Source of the DNA: Armigeres subalbatus
Lineage: Eukaryota; Arthropoda; Insecta; Diptera; Culicidae
DNA: 64,000 nt
NCBI RefSeq assembly: GCF_024139115.2
Contig: NC_085139.1
Location: 66,569,203 to 66,633,202 of the forward strand
Direction of reading: 5' to 3'
The position numbers and the translations under genes were made by a program. This document shows positions 19,409 through 31,300 of the stretch, in pieces (the first letter of the stretch is position 1; every line of letters begins with the position of its first letter). The notes below the pieces were generated by a model that worked only from the letters and a program-made list of their open reading frames with translations, was not told the origin of the DNA and ran no database searches.

Positions 19409-21175
19409 ATGGCACATTTAGATAACAGGCGTGATTTAATTGCAGCGGAGAATGAAGCTCTGCAAGAGCAGTTGGCTAACGCCGCCGCTCAAATTGAAGA
19501 GCAGGGAAGACAGTTGCTTATTATGCAAGATCAAATCGCTGATGAGCAAAGACAAATTAATGAAAGGGATCGAGAAATCGCCCTACTGCAACAACAGCCG
19601 ATTCCTGTTGTACCGAATAACGATATTGATTCAATTTTGAAACAGATGCAGAGTCCACAGATTATTAGGGACATGCCATGTTTTACGGGAGATCCAGTGA
19701 AACTGAACACTTTTATTAAGGCCGTTGATAGGTTGATGCCAACCTTAGAAAGGGCTAGAGGCACCGCAGTTTTCGATGTATGGATGCAATCCATCCGTGC
19801 AAAGATAACACAAGAGGCTGATGCAGTGTTGGAGTTGTATGGGACTGATACCGAATGGGACGATATCAAAACACTCTGACGACGCATTTTGGCGATAAGC
19901 GAGATGAAATTTCGCTTACACGCGATTTGTTTAAATTAACTCAAACTAATTGCGTACAAGAATTTTATGGAAATGTTTCACATGCAGTTTCTTTACTAGT
20001 GAACTTATTAAATCTAAATGAACCCAATCCAGTAGTAGTGTCAGCAAAGAAAATTTTCTATCAAGAACTAGGTTTAAAGGTTTTCCTCTCCGGGCTTAAA
20101 GAACCGCTAGGACCTATCATTCGTGCTCAATCCCCAAAAACACTGAAAGAAGCTCTGAGGCTTTGCCTAGAAGAAGGAAACTACAACTATGTGAAAAATC
20201 TTAGGGCACCTCCACCACCTCCAGTTCCTGCCAAACCATCCTACAATATTCCTAAACCATTACAGTTTCCTACGTCGAATCAACTACGACTACTTCAATA
20301 TCCAAAACCATTCCAATTTCCGTATCTTCAAAATCAAAGACCACCTCTATCTAACCACCAAATAAAACCATTCACATATCCACAGCAACAAAAACCATTC
20401 AATTTTTCCCCACAAATAAGACCAATGCAGTTTCCACAACAGCAAAGGCCATTCCAATTTCATCCACCCCAACGTTCATTCCAGTTTGGTCAACAACCAC
20501 CCAGACAATTCCCCTCAAATCCTAACTTTCCAAAGCAACCGAAACCCACACCAATGGAAATTGATCACTCAATTAGATCCAATCAAGTGAATTACTTAAA
20601 CCGCCCAAATTATCATCTTGAAGAATATCTAGAACCAAATGCCATTTATGATGAATATTATCCTTACCAAATGTATGACGTATCTGAATATCCTGAATAT
20701 GTTGAGATGAATAATTACACAGATAATAACAATGAAACTCCTGAAGCTGATAACCTTGATAGTGACAAATCTGTTTCAGTAGATGATCTAAATTTTCGGG
20801 CGAGTGGAAGGCGACTTAACGACTTAAATAACTTTATTCCTTATGTCGAAATGGATACTACTAAAGGTTTGTTGAAATTTCTCATAGACACAGGCGCTAA
20901 TAAAAACTATGTTAGCCCCAAACACGTAAATCTTGAAAATGTAGATTCACTGATCCAGCAAAAGTTCATAACACAGACGGTACCCATAATATTAATCAAA
21001 TCGTCGAATTTAATCCTTTCTTTAAAATTCCCAACACTGAGAAATTGAAGTTTTATGTCTTCGATTTCCATCCCTTTTTTGACGGATTAATTGGGTATGA
21101 ATCCTTACAACTTCTTAAAGCAGACATTCTTACTTCAACTAATGAAATAAGATTGCCTCATGGAATAATAAAATG
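19409..21175 (+). pseudogene. gag and protease region, frameshifted
   Basis: The first frame (19409-19879) starts M-A-H-L-D-N-R-R-D and has a coiled-coil-like N-terminus rich in E, Q and A (residues about 8-60). It then shifts near 19870 into the frame that runs to 21048. That frame has a Pro/Gln/Phe-rich middle (about 20210-20560) and an acidic, Tyr-rich stretch. There is no CCHC zinc knuckle, as is usual for errantivirus Gag. The aspartic protease signature L-I-D-T-G-A is at about 20881-20900. A second shift near 20960 moves the rest of the protease to a third frame ending at about 21175. Gag would form the particle and the protease would process it. This copy cannot make the fusion as read. 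Confidence 0.85.
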
Positions 21176-21536
21176 AAGCGCAGATACCCAGATATAAAAT
21201 CAGTTTATCTGAACGCGCACGAATCCAAACTAGTCAATCTCCATACGCGAGTAAACGGAGACTTTTTCTGGAAAACGATTTGGTAGTTGCACCAAATGTG
21301 ATTATTCACTCTGGACTTTATTCAACTAAAAACGAAAACGTTCAGGTATTAATCACGAATTACTCGAACGAAAGCAAAAGAATTGATTTAGATGAGAATA
21401 TTATTCGTCCTCAAATCAATAATTTTGAAACAAGAACACCATTTGAAGAAGCATCGAAACCGAGTATCAGTGAAAATTACTAAAGCAGTTAAGAATCGAC
21501 CATCTCAATCCAGATGAACGTGAGAAACTTCTGCAG
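21176..21536 (+). pseudogene. Protease-RT linker, frameshifted
   Basis: Coding-like sequence continues through three frames (for example 21280-21483, L-D-E-N-I-I-R-P-Q-I). Breaks lie near 21175, 21260 and 21473, and runs of T or A are close to each. The pol frame proper is open from about 21474. Confidence 0.6.
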
Positions 21537-24245
21537 GTGATTACAAAACATGAAAATGTATTTTTCATGAAAGGCACACATCTGTCGTTTACCAGTGCTA
21601 TTAAACATTCCATTAAAACAAAAGATGATTTGCCGGTACATGCCAAATCATATCGCTATCCTTTTTGCCATAAAGAGGAAATCCAGCGACAAATTTCGGA
21701 ACTTCTCGATCAAGGGATAATTCAACATTCGATAAGCCCTTGGACGTCTCCTGTATGGATCGTCCCAAAAAAATTGGACGCATCAGGTGAAAAGAAGTGG
21801 CGGCTAGTCATAGACTACCGCAAATTAAACGAAAAAACCATTGACGATCGGTACCCTATACCGAATATAACAGACGTCCTCGATAAATTAGGACGCTGCA
21901 TGTATTTTACCACATTAGACTTGGCATCTGGTTTTCACCAGGTCGAAGTGGAAGAGAAAGACATTCCAAAAACAGCCTTTAGTGTCGAAAATGGGCACTA
22001 TGAATTTTTGAGAATGCCTTTCGGTTTAAAGAACGCCCCATCAACTTTTCAACGGGTGATGGATAATGTTCTGCGAGAGCACATTGGTGTCACATGCCTC
22101 GTTTACATGGATGACATAATTGTTTTTTCAACTAGTCTAACTCAACATATTGACAATTTATCAAAAATCTTCGCCACTTTAGAAAAGCACAATCTGAAAA
22201 TCCAACTGGACAAGAGCGAGTTCCTACAACGGGAAGTTGCATTCTTGGGTCATGTTGTAACTTCAGAAGGTGTAAAGCCTAATCCGGACAAAATTGCAAC
22301 TATTCGAAATTGGCCAATACCGCAAAATGAGAAAGAACTCCGAGGTTTTCTAGGCATCCTAGGATATTACCGGAAATTCATTCGAGATTTTGCCAAAATA
22401 GCAAAGCCATTAACAAATTGTCTAAGAAAAGGAGAAACAATTACTCATTCAAAAGAATTTGTAGCAGCCTTTGAACGATGTAAACAGATTCTATCGGGAA
22501 GTGATATTCTCCAATATCCCGACCTATCTAAACCCTTTCTTTTGACGACGGACGCTTCAAACTTCGCCATTGGAGCAGTCCTTTCGCAAGGTCCTGTAGG
22601 AAGCGATAAACCAATAGCGTTTGCTTCTAGAACATTGAATAAGTCGGAGGAAAAATACTCCGCAATTGAAAAAGAATTGTTAGCGGTAGTGTGGGCATGT
22701 AAATATTTTCGGCCATACCTTTATGGACGTAAATTTGTTTTATACACTGACCACAAGCCCCTAACTTATGGTTTGAATTTGAAGGACACCAATAATAGGT
22801 TAGTTCATTGGCGTCTTTCACTCAGCGAGTTCGAATATGAGATAAAATACCGACCCGGGAAACAAAACACCGTAGCCGATAGTTTATCACGTATTCGCAA
22901 CGAACTAAATATTAATGAAGAAGTCTCATCTGACGACATGAGCGCACACTCAGCAGACACAGATGACTCTGAGTTCATTAAATGCACAGAGCTACCCCTT
23001 AATTATTTCCATAACCAAATAATCCTTAAAGTAGGTCCTGATGAACCTGATACATACGAGCAGATATTTCCCAGAGTTTTTCGCCGAACAATAACTAAGT
23101 TGGTATTTGGCGTCCCCACTATCATACGAATATTCAAAGATCATATGGATTTGAGAAGGACAAACTGTATCCTTTGTCCTGAAAATTTAATGAATACAAT
23201 ACAAATAGTATATAAAAATTATTTCAGTAGATGCAAATCATTTAAAATCTTATTAACACAGAAAATACTAATTGATCTTAAAACACCTGAAGAACAAGGC
23301 CACATCATATCCAATACACACGAAACAGCTCACCGAGGTATTTGGGAAAATAAGCAGCAGATTTCGAAACGTTTCTATTTTCCCAAAATGAAGTATAAAA
23401 TTCAGCAATTTATTAAAATATGTGAAGTATGTAATGTCAACAAGTATGACAGGCATCCATATAAAATTCGTCTAGGATGTACGCCTAATTCTAAAAAACC
23501 ATTCGAAATCATACATATTGACGTGTTCATTTCCGAATCCCTTAGATTTTTATCAGTAATAGACAAGTTCTCAAGATTTGGAATATTGATCCCAATTAAA
23601 TCCAGAACCATAACCGATATGAGGAAAGGCATACTTAAACTATTTTCTATCTACGGAACACCAGGCCTTATTGTATGCGATAACGAACCCGCTTTAAAAT
23701 CCGCTGAAATTAGAGGACTAACGAATAACCTAAATGTTCAGATGCATTTCGTACCCGCAAACCATTGTGAGAGCAATGGATTAGTCGAAAGATTCCACTC
23801 CACGTTGGCTGAAATTTTCCGATGCATTAAATCTCAATACGCTGATCTTACTAACAAAGAAATCTTCCTTATTGCTTGTACTTTGTACAACAATACGATT
23901 CACACAGCCACAGGTTTTAAACCGCGAGAGATATTTTTTGGGTTAAAAGACGGACACGAAAGGCCTCTTAACATTGATTTGATGCTAGAAGAGAAAAACA
24001 AATTCTACGACGAAGTAATTTTGGCAAATGAAAAAACACAGAACAAAAATTTAGATTACCATAATAAACATCGAGAAGAACATCCTCATATCGAAGAAAA
24101 TAAAACCATATTTAAAAGAATACAAGGTATCAAACGTAAAACAAAGCGTAAATATCTACCGATCAGAGCATCAGAAGATAAAGGAAGAGTAATTATTGAT
24201 GCCTCTGGACGGGAGATACATAAAGAAAACGTGAAACGAAACTAA
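21537..24245 (+). CDS. pol: Pol: reverse transcriptase, RNase H, integrase
   Basis: The 902-codon frame has no internal stop. The RT domain spans about residues 30-240, with L-V-I-D-Y-R-K-L-N and the catalytic Y-M-D-D at 190-193. RNase H lies at about 335-450, with T-T-D-A-S (Asp339) and Y-T-D-H-K-P (Asp405), followed by a chromatin-linker-like acidic stretch. The integrase has an H-H-C-C zinc finger (His595, His599, Cys629, Cys632) and a D-D-35-E triad (Asp662, Asp715, Glu751). Pol copies RNA to DNA and inserts it. The start is not a true initiator: the frame is open from about 21474 and would be reached by fusion with Gag-protease. Upstream frameshifts therefore likely silence it as read. 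Confidence 0.92.
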   Translation: MITKHENVFFMKGTHLSFTSAIKHSIKTKDDLPVHAKSYRYPFCHKEEIQRQISELLDQGIIQHSISPWTSPVWIVPKKLDASGEKKWRLVIDYRKLNEKTIDDRYPIPNITDVLDKLGRCMYFTTLDLASGFHQVEVEEKDIPKTAFSVENGHYEFLRMPFGLKNAPSTFQRVMDNVLREHIGVTCLVYMDDIIVFSTSLTQHIDNLSKIFATLEKHNLKIQLDKSEFLQREVAFLGHVVTSEGVKPNPDKIATIRNWPIPQNEKELRGFLGILGYYRKFIRDFAKIAKPLTNCLRKGETITHSKEFVAAFERCKQILSGSDILQYPDLSKPFLLTTDASNFAIGAVLSQGPVGSDKPIAFASRTLNKSEEKYSAIEKELLAVVWACKYFRPYLYGRKFVLYTDHKPLTYGLNLKDTNNRLVHWRLSLSEFEYEIKYRPGKQNTVADSLSRIRNELNINEEVSSDDMSAHSADTDDSEFIKCTELPLNYFHNQIILKVGPDEPDTYEQIFPRVFRRTITKLVFGVPTIIRIFKDHMDLRRTNCILCPENLMNTIQIVYKNYFSRCKSFKILLTQKILIDLKTPEEQGHIISNTHETAHRGIWENKQQISKRFYFPKMKYKIQQFIKICEVCNVNKYDRHPYKIRLGCTPNSKKPFEIIHIDVFISESLRFLSVIDKFSRFGILIPIKSRTITDMRKGILKLFSIYGTPGLIVCDNEPALKSAEIRGLTNNLNVQMHFVPANHCESNGLVERFHSTLAEIFRCIKSQYADLTNKEIFLIACTLYNNTIHTATGFKPREIFFGLKDGHERPLNIDLMLEEKNKFYDEVILANEKTQNKNLDYHNKHREEHPHIEENKTIFKRIQGIKRKTKRKYLPIRASEDKGRVIIDASGREIHKENVKRN

Positions 24246-24271
24246 TGCTATTTTTATTTTAGGAGGACACA
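24246..24271 (+). promoter_or_regulatory. Candidate splice acceptor before env
   Basis: TTTTTATTTTAG lies about 11 bases upstream of the env start codon. Errantivirus env is made from a spliced mRNA, so this pyrimidine-rich AG is the likely acceptor. This is inferred and the donor was not located. Confidence 0.55.
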
Positions 24272-26030
24272 ATGGACAATACACGGCATATTTCATCTAC
24301 ATTTCTAAAATCCACACTCATCATCCTTTCATTACCACTCCTTCTTCATGCGCAAATAATCCAAATCCACGATATCACCAACAACGCAGGAGCGTTGATT
24401 CTTCAAAGGGGGGAGGGAAGAGTTATTACTGGATATAATAGATTACTACATACTATCGATTTCACACAGTTTGAAATATCTTTGTCATTCATTGAAAATG
24501 TTATAAGCCAATTCCAAAATAGTACAAGTGACTTTTCAGAAATTATCAAAATCAAGATTAGGGAAATAAAATTTCTTCTGAATACACTTCATATGAAACC
24601 TAGTAGAAACAAACGTTCCATTAATATGTTAGGAAGCGCGATTAAATTTGTTACCGGAAATTTAGATTCCGAAGATTTGCATATAATTAACTCAAAACTT
24701 GACGATTTAAGGAAAACAGGAAATACCCTCATCAAGCAAAATAACAGACAAATTAGTATAAATTCCAAGTTCGAAAACAGAATCAATTTGATGCACCATG
24801 AAATTAAAAATCAACAAAATGTACTTCGTAAAATTCTAGGTCGAGACGATTACATTGTAACAGAAAATCAGAAAATTTTGACTATTTTCCAGTTAGATAC
24901 TTTCTCTGAAACATTAAAATCTATTGAATATTCATTGATGCTTGCTAAAACAAATATTGTGAGTAACTTAATTCTTTCACCTAATGAAATGGAAACTATA
25001 GCACAGGAGATCAGAAAACAAGGATTAAAAGTGCATGACCTAGACGAGACCAGCAATTACCTGACGACAACTGTACTTTACAAAGGTTCTACCCTCATCA
25101 TCAGTGTCAACATTCCGCAGCTACTACAAACGAAATTCAACAGAGTTATTATCGAACCATTACCTCTTGGCAACCGAACAATCAAACTAAAGTATAAAAC
25201 AGAAAATCATGGCCATCACATCGCAATGCAGGGAAAGCACCACAATGACGATATGCGAAAGGAGACAACTGGTAAACATCAGCGATGATCCTTGTGAAGC
25301 TCCACTCATCCGAGAGACACACGGTAAATGCAATTTCATGGAAAGATCCCCATCAACAGAAATCAGGACTGTATCCTCAGGCATGCTGCTGTTAACAACC
25401 GTTCACCAAGACGTACCTTTCAACAGCACCTGTGGAATAAGTTCCAGAAATTTAACCGGGATACATCTGATAACATTTCAAAATTGTTCATTATACATTA
25501 ATAACGAACTCTATGAAAACTACGAGTTTAGTTTTCACCAACCCATAGTTTTACCTTTACAATTGCTGAAAGAAATCAAACCACAGCACATCGAAAGACA
25601 CGTAAACATTTCTGAGCTACAAGAGCTCCATATTCAGAACAAACAGCACATGGAAACAGTGGAATGGAAACACAATCTAGGACTTGCATCGCTCAGCATA
25701 GCAGTTACATTCATAGTCGCATTTCTGGTCATTGGCACAATCAAAATTCAACAGTTCATCAAAACAATGCATTGCTCGGGACGAGCAATACTTAAGGGGG
25801 AAGCAGTTAAACGCGAACTCGACTCATCACCCAATTCAATCAACGTAGCAACACCACGCTCACAATCAACGACGCATGCGAACATCGGAACTGCCAAATC
25901 AGCAGTTATCAAAACCACCAGTTCAGCAACATCGATCGCGGCGGACCACGCGATATCCGGACCATTGCTGCTAGGCGCTAGGTCAGCACATTTAGGGACC
26001 AAGTCAGGGCTCTTTGTATCTAGCAAGTAA
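24272..26030 (+). pseudogene. env: env-like gene, frameshifted
   Basis: The first frame (24272-25288) begins with a hydrophobic signal-peptide-like segment (residues about 11-27). It has a furin-type site R-N-K-R at residues 112-115, followed by a fusion-peptide-like stretch and a conserved I-K-F-V-T-G-N-L-D block. This layout is typical of errantivirus Env, related to baculovirus F proteins. A one-base-type shift between about 25193 and 25210 moves the rest into the frame 25209-26030. That part has Cys residues, N-glycosylation sites and a transmembrane segment at about 25680-25745. The reading ends inside the 3' LTR. As read, no full Env is made. Confidence 0.85.
25790..25804 (+). promoter_or_regulatory. 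Polypurine tract
   Basis: A purine-rich run, AAGGGGGAAGC, lies directly before the 3' LTR. It is the expected primer for plus-strand DNA synthesis. Confidence 0.8.
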
Positions 26031-26132
26031 GAGACTGAATCAATATAGTTTTTATTCTCGATACGAACAGTCGAGTGGCGCAGTCGGAAGCAATCTTTTT
26101 TAAAAACCCGAATTCCCGTCAAAATGTTTTAA

Positions 26133-26134
<2 letters not shown>
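25805..26134 (+). repeat. 3' LTR (330 bp)
   Basis: It begins AGTTAAACGC and ends TTTTAACT, matching the 5' LTR with no difference that I can see. The env frame extends into it. Confidence 0.95.

Positions 26135-26226
<92 letters not shown>
26135..26226. repeat. (TA)n microsatellite, right part
   Basis: About 46 TA repeats follow the 3' LTR. This is the other half of the array entered by the LTR element. Confidence 0.95.
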
Positions 26227-26230
<4 letters not shown>

Positions 26231-27650
26231 TCTTTTTTTTTAAAGCGGAAATGGCAAAATTGGTTTCATTGATCCCAACTCAATAATTAAAAATATGTTC
26301 CTTTTCTGAGGAAAACCTTCAAAGAAAGTCTACATAAATATAGTGGACCCTCTCTTATTCGATGTGAATGTTGGCTACTATACTCTGATGGTAGCTTAAA
26401 AAAAATGTTTTTATTGAACTTGTGATTAATAAATAATCATTTCACATCAATTGTTCATTTGATGTGCAGGATTTCGTTTTGATAACAATACACACCGGGT
26501 AACAAAATCGACAGCATACTCATGCCAACATATTTCCATCTAACATCAGCATATACTACACAAATCAACCCTAAGAAAAGAACGAAACAAGTGTCATATT
26601 CGAATCACCTCAGAGACAAAAGCCAAACCAACAGAACATGGAATAATCTTTTCCCCGGTTGTGGCTAACATCACCATTTGCCATTGTCATGTTCTCCCGA
26701 CCTTGGAGCGCCAACTGGTGCCCCTCTGTCTCTTCCAAGGCAGAAACATATCCTGAAGAATGCCGCCCCTGGCTAGAATGAGGTAACCATAAGAGACACG
26801 GTGGGGCAGAAAACAAAGTTTTACTTTTGTTGATGCCATTTTTCCTTCTGCAGGCCTTCCAGCTGTTCTCGTCGGCATGGCGGCGGCAACCAGTGCGGTG
26901 TTTATAAAGCTTTGTTTGGGTCCATTTATTAAACATAATGCAAACTTGAGAGAAAGTTTTGCGTCGGTTGGATGATGACGAAGCACAATGGCTAAAACGG
27001 TTGCAGAATTAAGTAGCTTGCCCCCTGAGGGGGTGAATATCACATTGCGTGTATGTTTGCAGATGTGCTTTCGGTGGCGCTCGGAGTTTATTGAAGTTTT
27101 ATACTTTTGGTAAATGATAATTTGTGGAGACCCTCGTCCACGGAGCAAATTGGTGCTCTAAGGGATCGCATAACAGGAAAAAGGGACTGGAAAATTATCT
27201 TGTAATACGAAAAATACTTATTAATGAAAGACAAACGAAACTGAAAAACGTGTCCACTGAATAAAATGAAGTTCTCATCAGATACAAATTGATGGCATCA
27301 TATCATAAGGTTTAGTTTTGATATAAAGGAAGATTTTATCAGATTAAAGACTAAGTACATGAAATGGAATGCATGTACGGAATTGGTTGGTTATGAAATT
27401 TTGGCTGAGTTTGTTAATTTAAATTTTCAATAGCTTAACGTAAATAATCAACAGTTGCAATAACAATGAAAAATTGAGTTTTCCAGTCGATTGATAGGTT
27501 AAAATCACTACTTGGGCCTATGGACCCGGTTCCCGGATCACTGCACATAAAACTTATGACTTTACTGTTTGTAACCCGTAGGATTATGATTGATAATTTT
27601 AAAAATGCTCCTACTTATCTTGCACAATACTCAATATTTTGCAACCATTT
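26227..27650. other. Unrecognised DNA, possibly host
   Basis: There is no recognisable protein or repeat. The part at 26640-27160 is richer in GC and less repetitive than its surroundings, with minus-strand frames of 108 and 153 codons at 26610-27148 that show no known domain. It could be host intergenic or intronic DNA. Confidence 0.35.
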
Positions 27651-27736
27651 ATTTTACTCCGAATTGACGTAATTGAACCGGTGCCAGCGAAAGTGGTACA
27701 TGTTACATTGAGTAAATGCAACAGAAACCGAAAAAG

Positions 27737-27917
27737 GTTGCCAGTAAAAGTGGTACATGTGCATTTATAATATTGTTTGAAACGGCAGTATACCATCTTG
27801 AAATTCATAATTGAGTTAAAATCTGTTGCGAAAACATCTAAATATGTTGTCAAATTTTCTTTTCAATAAGCTGGTTTTAGTGGGTAGAACTGCACATGTA
27901 CCACTTTTTCTGGCAAC
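27737..27917. mobile_element. 181-bp MITE-like inverted repeat
   Basis: GTTGCCAGTAAAAGTGGTAC at the left pairs with GTACCACTTTTTCTGGCAAC at the right, extending to about 27 bp (through ATGTGCA) with one mismatch. A related phrase, GTGCCAGCGAAAGTGGTACA, lies just upstream near 27678. No clear target duplication is seen. Confidence 0.65.
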
Positions 27918-28350
27918 GAAATTGCCATTGTGATATATACCAGAAATTAAAAAGTGCATATCTGCAGATTTAGTTGTCAAAAATCTTTTTCTGTAGCTCT
28001 TAAGTTGGCTGATTTAGAGGAATTTTACTTAATTGGATTAGGGTGTACCTCACAAACACAGTATTTTTGATCTACTTTTTTTGTTTAAGATTTCTCGAAA
28101 AAGTAGTTTTTAGGTGACTTTTAGAGCTAAAAAAATGCAACTTTTGATGGGTAAATATGCTTAATATATTCTACCGATCAAAAGTTATAATCGTTTTTCT
28201 GTCAAAATTATATTTTTTTCATAAGTTGATATCTCCAGTTAGGGCAGACCAAAAAAATATGTTTACACGGCATTTGAACGAGAAATTCATATTCCTTATT
28301 ATGTCAAAAAATTGGAGATATGTTATTTTTTTATCTCAAGTTTTACCGGC
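27918..28350. other. Unrecognised AT-rich DNA
   Basis: No gene or clear repeat is seen. It runs directly into the 23-bp array. Confidence 0.35.
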
Positions 28351-31300
28351 GGGCCTCTTGGAAGGAGGCTTCCGGGCCTCTTGGAAGGAGGCTTCCGGGC
28401 CTCTTGAGATGAGGCTTCCGGGCCTCTTGGAAGGAGGCTTCCGGGCCTCTTGGAAGGAGGCTTCCGGGCCTCTTGGAAGGAGGCTTCCGGGCCTCTTGGA
28501 AGGAGGCTTACGGGCCTCTTGGAAGGAGGCTTCCGGGCCTCTTGGAAGGAGGCTTCCGGGCCTCTTGGAAGGAGGCTTCCTGGCCTCTTGGAAGGAGGCT
28601 TCCGGGCCTCTTGGAAGGAGGCTTCCGGGCCTCTTGGAAGGAGGCTTCCGGGCCTCTTGGAAGGAGGCTTCCGGGCCTCTTGGAAGGAGGCTTCCGGGCC
28701 TCTTGGAAGGAGGCTTCCGGGCCTCTTGAAAGGAGGCTTCCGGGCCTCTTGAAAGGAGGCTTCCGGGCCTCTTGAAAGGAGGCTTCCGGGCCTCTTGAAA
28801 GGAGGCTTCCGAGCCTCTTGGAAGGAGGCTTCCGAGCCTCTTGGAAGGAGGCTTCCGAGCCTCTTGGAAGGAGGCGCCCGAGCCTCTTGGAAGGAGGCCT
28901 GAGCCTCTTGGAAGGAGGCTTCCGAGCCTCTTGGAAGGAGGCTTCTGAGCCTCTTGGAAGGAGGCTTCCAGGCCTCTTGGAAGGAGGCTTCCTGAGCCTC
29001 TTGGAAGGAGGCTTCCGAGCCTCTTGGAAGGAGGCTTCGAGCCTCTTGGAAGGAGGCTTCCTGAGCCTCTTGGAAGGAGGCTTCCAGAGCCTCTTGGAAG
29101 GAGGCTTCCGAGCCTCTTGGAAGGAGGCTTCTGAGCCTCTTGGAAGGAGGCTTCCGAGCCTCTTGGAAGGAGGCTTCCAGGCCTCTTGGAAGGAGGCTTC
29201 TGAGCCTCTTGGAAGGAGGCCTGAGCCTCTTGGAAGGAGGCTTCCGAGCCTCTTGGAAGGAGGCTTCCAGGCCTCTTGGAAGGAGGCTTCCGAGCCTCTT
29301 GGAAGGAGGCCTGAGCCTCTTGGAAGGAGGCTTCTGAGCCTCTTGGAAGGAGGCTTCCTGAGCCTCTTGGAAGGAGGCTTCCAGGCCTCTTGGAAGGAGG
29401 CCTGAGCTCTTGGAAGGAGGCTTCCGAGCCTCTTGAAGGAGGCTTCTGAGCCTCTTGGAAGGAGGCCTGAGCCTCTTGGAGGAGGCTTGAGCCTCTTGGA
29501 AGGAGGCTTCCAGCCTCTTGGAAGGAGGCTTCCTGAGCCTCTTGGAAGGAGGCTTCCAGCCTCTTGAAGGAGGCTTCCAGAGCCTCTTGGAAGGAGGCTT
29601 CCTGAGCCTCTTGGAAGGAGGCTGAGCCTCTTGGAAGGAGGCTTCTGAGCCTCTTGAAGGAGGCTTCCGAGCCTTTGGAAGGAGGCTCTGAGCCTCTGGA
29701 AGGAGGCTTCCTGAGCCTCTTGAAGGAGGCTTCCGAGCCTCTTGGAAGGAGGCCTGAGCCTCTTGGAAGGAGGCTTCTGAGCCTCTTGGAAGGAGGCCTG
29801 AGCCTCTTGGAAGGAGGCTTCCGAACCTCTTGGAAGGAGGCCTGAGCCTCTTGGAAGGAGGCTTCTGAGCCTCTTGGAAGGAGGCTTCCGAGCCTCTTGG
29901 AAGGAGGCTTCCTGAGCCTCTTGGAAGGAGGCTTCCGAGCCTCTTGGAAGGAGGCTCTGAGCCTCTTGGAAGGAGGCTTCCGAGCCTCTTGGAAGGAGGC
30001 TTCCGAGCCTCTTGGAGGAGGCTTCCGAGCCTCTTGGAAGGAAGTTTCTGAGCCTCTTGGAAGGAGGCTTCCGAGCCTCTTGGAAGGAGGCTTCCGAGCC
30101 TCTTGGAAGGAGGCTTCCGAGCCTCTTGGAAGAAGGCTTCCGAGCCTCTTGGAAGGAGGCTTCAGGGCCTCTTGGAAGGAGGCTTCAGGGCCTCTTGGAA
30201 GGAGGCTTCCGGGCCTCTTGGAAGGAGGCTTCCGGGCCTCTTGGAAGGAGGCTTCCGGGCCTCTTGAAAGGAGGCTTCCGGGCCTCTTGGAAGGAGGCTT
30301 CCGGGCCTCTTGGAAGGAGGCTTCCGGGCCTCTTGGAAGGAGGCTTCCGGACCTCTTGGAAGGAGGCTTCCGGACCTCTTGGAAGGAGGCTTCCGGACCT
30401 TTTGGAAGGAGGCTTCCAGGCCTCTTGGAAGGAGGCTTCCGGGCCTCTGGAAGGAGGCCTCCGAGCCTCTTGGAAGGAGGCTTCCGAGCCTCTTGGAAGG
30501 AGGCTTCCGAGCCTCTTGGAAGGAGGCTTCCGAGCCTCTTGGAAGGAGGCTTCCGAGCCTCTTGGAAGGAGGCTTCCGAGCCTCTTGGAAGGAGGCTTCC
30601 GAGCCTCTTGGAAGGAGGCTTCCTTCCGAGCCTCTTGGAAAGAGGCTTCCGAGCCTCTTGGAAGGAGGCTTCCGAGCCTCTTGGAAGGAGGCTTCCGAGC
30701 CTCTTGGAAGGAGGCTTCCGAGCCTCTTGGAAGGAGGCTTTGGAGCCTCTTGGAAGGAGGCTTCCGAGCCTCTTGGAAGGAGGCTTCCGAGCCTCTTGGA
30801 AGGAGGCTCTGAGTCTTGGAAGGAGGCTTGAGCCTCTTGGAAGGAGGCTTGAGCCTCTTGGAAGGAGGCTTCCGAGCCTTTGGAAGGAGGCTTCCAGGGC
30901 CTCTTGGAAGGAGGCTTCCTGAGCCTCTTGGAAGGAGGCTTCTGGCCTCTTGGAAAGAGGCTTCCGGGCCCTCTTGGAAGGAGGCTTCTGAGCCTCTTAG
31001 AAGGAGGCTTCCGAGCCTCTTGGAAGGAGGCTTCCGAGCCTCTTGGAAGGAGGCTTCCGAGCCTCTTGGGAGGAGGCTTCCGAGTCTCTTAAGGGAGGCT
31101 TTCTGGCCTTTTGGAAGGAGGCTTCCGAGCCGCTTGGAAGGAGGCTTCCGGGCCTCTTGGAAGGAGGCTTCCGAGCCTCTTGGAAGGAGGCTTCCGAGCC
31201 TCTTGGAAGGAGGCTTCCGGGCCTCTTGGAAGGAGGCTTCCGGGCCTCTTGGAAGGAGGCTTCCGGGCCTCTTGGAAGGAGGCTTCCAAGCCTCTTGTAA

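Larger units (their letters stand above)
18728..26134 (+). mobile_element. Errantivirus-type Ty3/gypsy LTR element, 7.4 kb
   Basis: Two 330-bp LTRs flank gag, protease, RT/RNase H/integrase and an env-like gene. LTR ends are AGTTAAA...TTTAACT. The target is TA-repeat DNA, so the duplication is most likely TATA, matching the TATA preference known for 17.6/297-type elements. I see no difference between the LTRs, so the insertion is recent. Four to five small frameshifts break gag-protease and env, while the main pol frame is intact. An assembly indel origin cannot be excluded. The env gene, the primer site type and the integrase layout place it with the insect errantiviruses. Confidence 0.9.

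Noticed and set aside
26075..26272. Tyr/Ile repeat frame
   Set aside because: It translates the TA microsatellite next to the 3' LTR.
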